Positions 59,501-64,000 of a stretch of DNA of 64,000 bases are shown here, one piece after another. The stretch spans positions 8,342,312 through 8,406,311 of the forward strand of contig NC_092675.1 in assembly GCF_964355755.1 (NCBI RefSeq), given 5' to 3'. The notes under the pieces are model-generated. The model searched no databases, was not told the DNA's origin, and saw nothing but the letters and a program-made list of their open reading frames with translations. A program made the translations under genes and the position numbers. Each line of letters begins with the position of its first letter. The first letter of the stretch is position 1. This DNA comes from Antedon mediterranea. Taxonomy: Eukaryota; Echinodermata; Crinoidea; Comatulida; Antedonidae.

Positions 59501-62500
59501 CCTGACCATTGTGCTCTGTTTCTGTTCTGTTCTGTACCTGTGTATTGGTCGAATAAATAAATGAAATGAAATATGTGTTATAAGTAAAATTACACAGCCT
59601 GAATGAAAATACAATTTGCTATCTTAGATGGACTATAATTCATTTTTACTTTAAAGCTTTTACACAGGTAATCTGTGAATTCCACTTATTATTTTTAGGC
59701 ATACTGTACATGGGTAAAATATAAGACAATAACTGGCCCTATGTGAACATTCATGAACGCATGGCATACGACTTCACTCAACATCATTGCAGGGGGTAAA
59801 TGTTTCCAAACTGTGTGAAAGCAGACCTCCCAACAACTCTCCTTTTTCCCATGTTTATCAAGATAGCAATATCTTTCTATTTTAATAGCGCCCTCTCTGG
59901 TTTGAATAAATGTTATAGTGTGCCCTCTATAGTTTCGACATGCTTTCAATAATCCTTTTTTTCCAAGTTGGGAGGTCTGCGAAAGAATGGTAGAGCCGAA
60001 AATACATACCCTTAACATTTAAGTCATCATGAAAGGCATTCAAACAGCAAATGGGCAAAAGATGAATTAAATCACAAAGAACATGATGTGGCAAATCTAA
60101 AAAGAATACAAAATAACATTTATTAACAAATCCCTTTGTTTTTGCACTTGATTTACATATTTCTACTTATACTACTCTCTCTATCTATGGCCTGTTTAAA
60201 TAATTTTAAAGAGGCCTAGCCTAGCTAAGCTAAGCGGCGCTTTAGACCTAGCTTAAGCCTAGGCCTATGCTCTCTGGTTAGTAGAGGCAAATATAATAAA
60301 TAATAGTTAATACTGCTGAGGCCTAACTAAACTAGCTAGCTAGAGTAGCTAGCTATAGAGAGTGTTGACAAAGTGCGAGGCAGCGAGGCACGCGAGGCAA
60401 GCGAGGCATGCCAAATATTTGTGCGAGGCATCATTTTATCATTTCCAAAAGTGCGAGGCATGCGAGGCATATACTGTAGTTTACAATTTCAAAAAGGTGC
60501 GAGGCATATCTTAACGTGCTATTATGATATATTATAGGCCTAATAATCAATCGATACAAGCGTATCTAAATAGATTCGTGTATACACTCATCATGTTGTT
60601 TATTTTTATGTAACGATTGTTTTTTCATTCAAATCATATCGTGTCAAATTTTACTTTTACAAAAGTGCCCAAACTACGGTTCAAAAATCTGAACGACAGT
60701 CTTCAACTTTCGATAAACAATAATTGTTATAGCGACACACTCATCAAATGACTGCAATGTTTGTTGGCATTTCGAGCGTGTTCACTCACATGTCTCTCGA
60801 ACATAGCAGAGTGAAAATAATATTTTGTCACACCCCTGCGCCTAGATCCGGTAGACCCGAGAGATGGACAATCCCTCTTTACTATTTAGCAGGTAGCGGA
60901 ATGATTCAGCCCTCAGCTCAGAGGATCGTGGTGCATTCCCCTCCTATAGCACGTGGTTTCAGCAGCAACGCACAGACTTCTCTCTGAGCGGCGTGCCAAA
61001 GACTTTTTTGACATTCCATTCTCTAGGAACAACACGTGTACCTCTCTCGCAAATAAGGTGAACAGCGATTGCCAGGACAAGTTCAATAACTGGCGGTGAA
61101 TAAAAGGTAACTGATATGCCGATCCAATAACATGCCGCAAAGAAAAAAATTGCGACAGAATTCTGGAGCGCGTGTGAAAAAAGACTTACGTCCGACAATT
61201 GTAATACTAGGCCTAAAATTAAACTTTAGCTAATATGCTTAGCCCTAACCTAGATAAGAGGCCTATGTAGAAAATAATTTAATCAATTTTGATAAAATAA
61301 TAATTGGTGTAATATTTAATAATGATACACTATTCCTGTTTTAGTAAGCTAGGTATATTACGAACGATTTTTATTTATTGTTGTCCATGTACGTACTAAT
61401 AAACCTGGCGCTAGTTTCCTTCGCTTGTATTTTTACTCCAAATTTGATAACTAACTTTATCGTGTGAATACCACACCTTAGAAGTATACCTCATGAGTAC
61501 TTTAATGAAAGAATCACATAAAAAGTAACAAATAAATCCTTAAATTAATGATTTTACAGGCGTGTTTCTCGCACACTGTTCGCGAATTTCACTTATTCAA
61601 TGTTCAATATTTTTGTTTCTATGGAGCGCCAAAAGAGCAACGATAATAGAGGACTAAAACTCAGTGGAATGCGTCAATTTCTCATGCATTTATTGGTGAA
61701 AAACACGTTTTATTTCAATATATTTGTTAATTTGTCAATAAAAATGTTGTAATATGTTACTGCTGATACTGTTCTGTTTTCAAAGAATAATAATCGATCC
61801 TAAATCAACATCACTACCTAGTCTAGACCTAGGACATCCTACTAAGGATATTATGATGAATTTTTCTATTTTATTCTTTAAAAGGTTAACGAAACCGTGT
61901 ACATTATCAACAGTAACATTTTTCCTTACTGACAGTGACAAAATCTATTGAAATTGTACTTGATTTTCACCAAATAATGCGTTAAATATAAATGGATTCC
62001 ACAGAGTTTTTAGCTCTCTAATTAATTTTGCTCTTTTGGCGTTCCATAGAAACCAAAATATTGAACATTGAGTGTGCGAAATGCGAGAAAAACAACGTCT
62101 GTAAAATCACCAATTTAATGGATTTATTGTTACTTTTATGTGATTTTTCTTCATTAAAGTAGGCCTACTAATTCTAAGCTGTGGTATTCAGGATAAAGCC
62201 TTGGTTAAATTACAAGGCAGGTGCAAAAGGAAACTAGCCTAGCGGGCCTAGGCCTAGGCTACTTAAATTTCGGTGATTTCCTGCCTTGCAATTTTGAGAA
62301 ATGATAAAATGATGCCTCGCATTTTTTGATGATGGTAAAACGATGCCTCGCATAAATTTCTGACTTGCCTCGCATGCCTTCCCTGCCTCGCGTGCCTCGC
62401 TGCCTCGCACTTTGTTACTACCCAGCTATAGATAGAGGGCCTTGCCTCTACTAGGCTTCTTAGGCTAGCTAGCCTCTCCTAGGCCTAGGGCCTAGCTAGG

Positions 62501-62814
62501 ACAGTAGCCTAGGTCTATATATTATATAGATTGAGGCATATGGCTAGCTATAGCTAGAGCCTCTAGTCTAGTAGAGGCTAGCCACATGCATGGCCTGGCC
62601 TGGCCCTAGATAGCTAGGCCTAGGTCTATTGTTTCCATAATATGGAGGCTTTCAGCCTACCTTTAACTAGATTCCATCCCAAGCTATCACTTAATTCAGC
62701 AACAGTCAACAAACATTTGTCATACAATGACATAACCTGCAGTAGCTCTATCCTCTGCATTTTGTTTTGTTTTCCTTGCTTGTTTTTAAAACGCACACGT
62801 GCTTTAAAGGTCAT
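53514..62814 (-). CDS. LRRC41: LRRC41 homolog, probable Cul5/elongin substrate receptor
   Basis: Eleven coding exons in transcription order: 62814-62661, 60096-60010, 59328-59155, 58669-58325, 57729-57511, 57086-56937, 56372-56286, 55192-55055, 54751-54662, 54220-54142, 53736-53514. They total 1746 nt (581 aa plus stop), with GT-AG borders and closing phases. Residues 29-38 (SLYDKCLLTV) match an elongin BC-box, and DLPHHVLCDLIHLLP (from 52) resembles a Cul5 box, as in mammalian LRRC41 (MUF1). EHLLFPSE in exon 4 aligns with the RHLLFSD region of the mammalian protein. Exons 5-11 hold irregular leucine-rich repeats, and the C-terminus FTDHVANM parallels FADYVSTM. By family knowledge it would recruit substrates to a Cul5-Rbx2 ubiquitin ligase. 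It is shorter than human LRRC41 (about 812 aa), lacking most of the disordered insert. Met 19 (62760) is an alternative start. Confidence 0.9.
55320..55427. repeat. Direct duplication of a 34-base motif, 72 bases apart
   Basis: CTCGAGAACGATGATATTGA plus CTGTGTAATTTTCG occurs at 55320. Nearly the same sequence (CTCGAGTACGATGATATTGA...) occurs at 55392. It is intronic in the LRRC41 homolog. Confidence 0.75.
55995..56139. repeat. 145-base near-perfect hairpin
   Basis: GGTTAAATATAAGATTTGAC, ATCCCCTCGGGAATGATATT and AAG pair with CTTAATATCATTCCCTCGGG, GATGTCAAATCTTATATTTA and ACC. Inner GGGAATATATATTTCCC segments pair as well. This is probably a small foldback MITE, intronic in the LRRC41 homolog. 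Confidence 0.8.
56615..56936 (-). mobile_element. 3' end of a LINE abutting a splice donor
   Basis: On the minus strand this reads from GGTCTGGGCGCATTACATAT to an AATAAAGTTTATTGAATTG tail with short ATTGA repeats, like a truncated CR1-type 3' end. Its 5' border lies within a few bases of the donor of the LRRC41 exon ending at 56937. No domain is left to assign the family. Confidence 0.45.
58968..59143. mobile_element. MITE family A copy
   Basis: It contains GACACTATCAAACTAGTTTG, GATGTGCCCAAATATGGTAG, GACATCATCATGTCC and a right end TTTAATTGTGTAGACAAGGC. The copy lies just downstream of the LRRC41 exon ending at 59155 (minus strand), with its border about 12 bases from that exon. Confidence 0.75.
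59400..59580 (+). mobile_element. Possible LINE 3' tail
   Basis: AAGGGGCAACTGACTC and a TTAGTTGCCCCTGACC segment are followed by GTATTGGTCGAATAAATAAATGAAATGAAATA, a poly(A)-signal-like and microsatellite-like tail. This resembles the 3' end of a non-LTR element. The GGGGCAACT/AGTTGCCCC pair also forms a hairpin. Weak evidence only. Confidence 0.35.
60363..62418. mobile_element. 2-kb element bounded by inverted GCGAGGCA repeats
   Basis: The left end AAAGTGCGAGGCAGCGAGGC is followed by several GCGAGGCA units to about 60510. The right end (62290-62418) carries the inverse TGCCTCGC units and finishes GCCTCGCACTTTGTTAC. Internal arms pair too: 61405-61660 (for example TTCTATGGAGCGCC) with 62020-62260 (GGCGTTCCATAGAA). 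The flanks are similar (GCTATAGAGAG and GCTATAGATAGAG). No transposase-like ORF is seen, so this is a non-autonomous foldback element in the first intron of the LRRC41 homolog. Confidence 0.7.
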
Positions 62815-63622
62815 AGTTCACAGTGTTTATGAAGTACAAATGTTGACAAAAAATCTAATAAATGTTATTGAAATAACAGTTTAATACTGTTAATAATAAT
62901 ACACAATTAAATAAATAATACGCACTTAGGCCTATATCAAATCACCCTAAATAACGACTGATTCACAAATGGTTAACTCTCCCTTCAAATTATATGGTTT
63001 TTACTTGAAATCATGAAGATCCGTGTAAGCGCGTTGCATTATGAGATATGTTTTGATCGAAAACTTTGACTGGAAGTCAAAGTTATTTTTTGAACAAAAA
63101 ACGTCTGTATTTCAGTTAAATGATTTTTTTTTTCGACTAATTATTATGATACTTCAAAATGACCTACTTTTTTTCGAAATCTTTTTTTAAAATGTTTTCG
63201 GAATTAGTCAAAGGGACATCTTTAAGTTTAAGCTCACAAAAAGGAAGATACAAAAACATAATATAATCGCCATAATATTTTTACACAAAAGAAGGTTGTA
63301 GGCACACTCCGCGCTCCATACTGTTTTAATTGTCGTATTCGATTTAGACTTTCACCGTTGAGTACAGTTTTTCCGTTCTTTTGAGATTGTTCTTAACGAA
63401 AAAGCTTTCGTTGTCAACGTTTTCTATTCGAATGACTTTCTGTTGAGCACAAATTTACAATTCGAATACAAAAAGTACTCAACGAATCTTTACGTTGACA
63501 ACGAAAGTTCCCAATCGAATACGACAATTGTGTGTGGAATTGTCTACTTTTTAAGAGGGAGATCAAGTCATACCGTCTATAGAAGCTCTGCATTTTGTAT
63601 TTGAGACAAAACAACATTCGAA
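62815..63622. other. Divergent intergenic region, LRRC41 homolog and sulfotransferase
   Basis: This 808-base region separates two genes transcribed away from each other, so both promoters should lie here. It contains the 200-base inverted repeat at 63328-63529. I see no other gene. Confidence 0.65.
63328..63529. repeat. Inverted repeat upstream of the sulfotransferase start
   Basis: AATTGTCGTATTCGATT at the left pairs with AATCGAATACGACAATT at the right, and GCTTTCGTTGTCAACG pairs with CGTTGACAACGAAAG. The element ends 94 bases before the sulfotransferase ATG, so it may lie in the promoter or 5' UTR. Confidence 0.75.
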
Positions 63623-63770
63623 ATGGACCACATGAAAGCCGCATTTGATACGTGGAACTACGAAGGAATAGAGTTGCCTGTGTTTGTCAAGAAAGATGTT
63701 TTGTTAGGTCCAGTAAAAGATTTTGAGGTAAAAGACGATGATGTTTGGCTTTGTACCTATCCAAAGTCTG
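63623..63770 (+). CDS. Cytosolic sulfotransferase, first coding exon (gene continues past window)
   Basis: From ATG 63623 the exon encodes 49 residues plus one base, ending DDDVWLCTYPKS before a GTGAGT donor at 63771. The TYPKSG start of the 5'-phosphosulfate-binding loop (TYPKSGTTW) is the hallmark of SULT-family enzymes, which transfer sulfate from PAPS to hydroxyl or amine groups in the cytosol. The next exon would begin with the rest of the Gly codon. The upstream MDHMKAAFDTWNYEGIELP fits SULT N-termini. Remaining exons lie outside the window, so the subfamily is not assignable. Confidence 0.85.
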
Positions 63771-64000
63771 GTGAGTACAAGAGTCGATATATAAAATGAT
63801 TAATTGTCACCCACAAATGTACAGTAGTATAAAAATACGTCAATAATATTGATGATAACACATACACAACTGTATAATTATTACTAATTTACTACAGTGA
63901 GTTACAGGAGCTTAAATTAATGTGAGTGATAGCTCTTTGCAACAGGAGCAGTGTTGGATCTTTAGTTGTGCTTAAAAAAAGGATCTCCGGGGTTAAAATG
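63771..64000 (+). other. First intron of the sulfotransferase gene (partial)
   Basis: AT-rich sequence following the GTGAGT donor. I see no acceptor followed by a SULT-like exon before the window ends. Confidence 0.6.

Noticed and set aside
60748-61198. Several frames of 75-79 codons inside the GCGAGGCA element
   Set aside because: They overlap on both strands and show no transposase or other domain motif.
62642-62884. An 80-residue plus-strand frame opposite the first LRRC41 exon
   Set aside because: It is the reverse of a well-supported BC-box exon and has no similarity of its own.

Overview
This is a 64-kb piece of an AT-rich animal genome with intron-rich genes. Every coding exon I place is bounded by AG/GT, and the codon phases close across each gene model. 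The gene families, the very frequent palindrome TAGGCCTA, and the many tRNA-derived SINEs, MITEs and non-LTR and Penelope-like elements suggest an invertebrate deuterostome. An echinoderm is my best guess; that is inference, not proof.

Layout from left to right. (1) 1511-12669 (+): the 3' part of a receptor-type protein tyrosine phosphatase gene, with an intact D1 catalytic domain and a degenerate D2. Its introns hold a non-LTR fragment, a 1.4-kb foldback palindrome and a Penelope-like element with inverted termini carrying hammerhead-ribozyme-like motifs. (2) 15553-24188 (-): a complete 7-exon homolog of PHF24 (474 aa; PHD finger plus EF hands), with a pair of inverted tRNA-like genes in an intron. 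(3) 25405-28019 (-): a 5'-truncated non-LTR retrotransposon. (4) 28130-33644 (+): a complete 11-exon homolog of human C1orf87 (631 aa). (5) 37881-51580 (+): a 14-exon receptor model of 825 aa. It has a signal peptide, a netrin-like laminin N-terminal domain and laminin-EGF module, EGF repeats, a transmembrane helix and a tyrosine-kinase-like domain that lacks the catalytic Asp. This is the most unusual gene here. A phase-compatible alternative first exon lies inside it. (6) 53514-62814 (-): a complete 11-exon LRRC41 homolog (581 aa) with N-terminal BC-box and Cul5-box-like motifs. A 2-kb inverted-repeat element built on the unit GCGAGGCA sits in its first intron. (7) 63623-63770 (+): the first coding exon of a cytosolic sulfotransferase, which continues past the window.

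The genes do not form an operon and share no obvious pathway. Two encode signalling receptors or pseudoenzymes (the phosphatase with its pseudo-D2, and the netrin-like pseudokinase). Two are poorly studied EF-hand proteins (PHF24 and C1orf87), and one is a likely ubiquitin-ligase substrate receptor (LRRC41). Between and within them lies a dense load of mobile elements, including at least eight copies or fragments of one MITE family whose ends read AAGCTCTGTCTACACTATCA.
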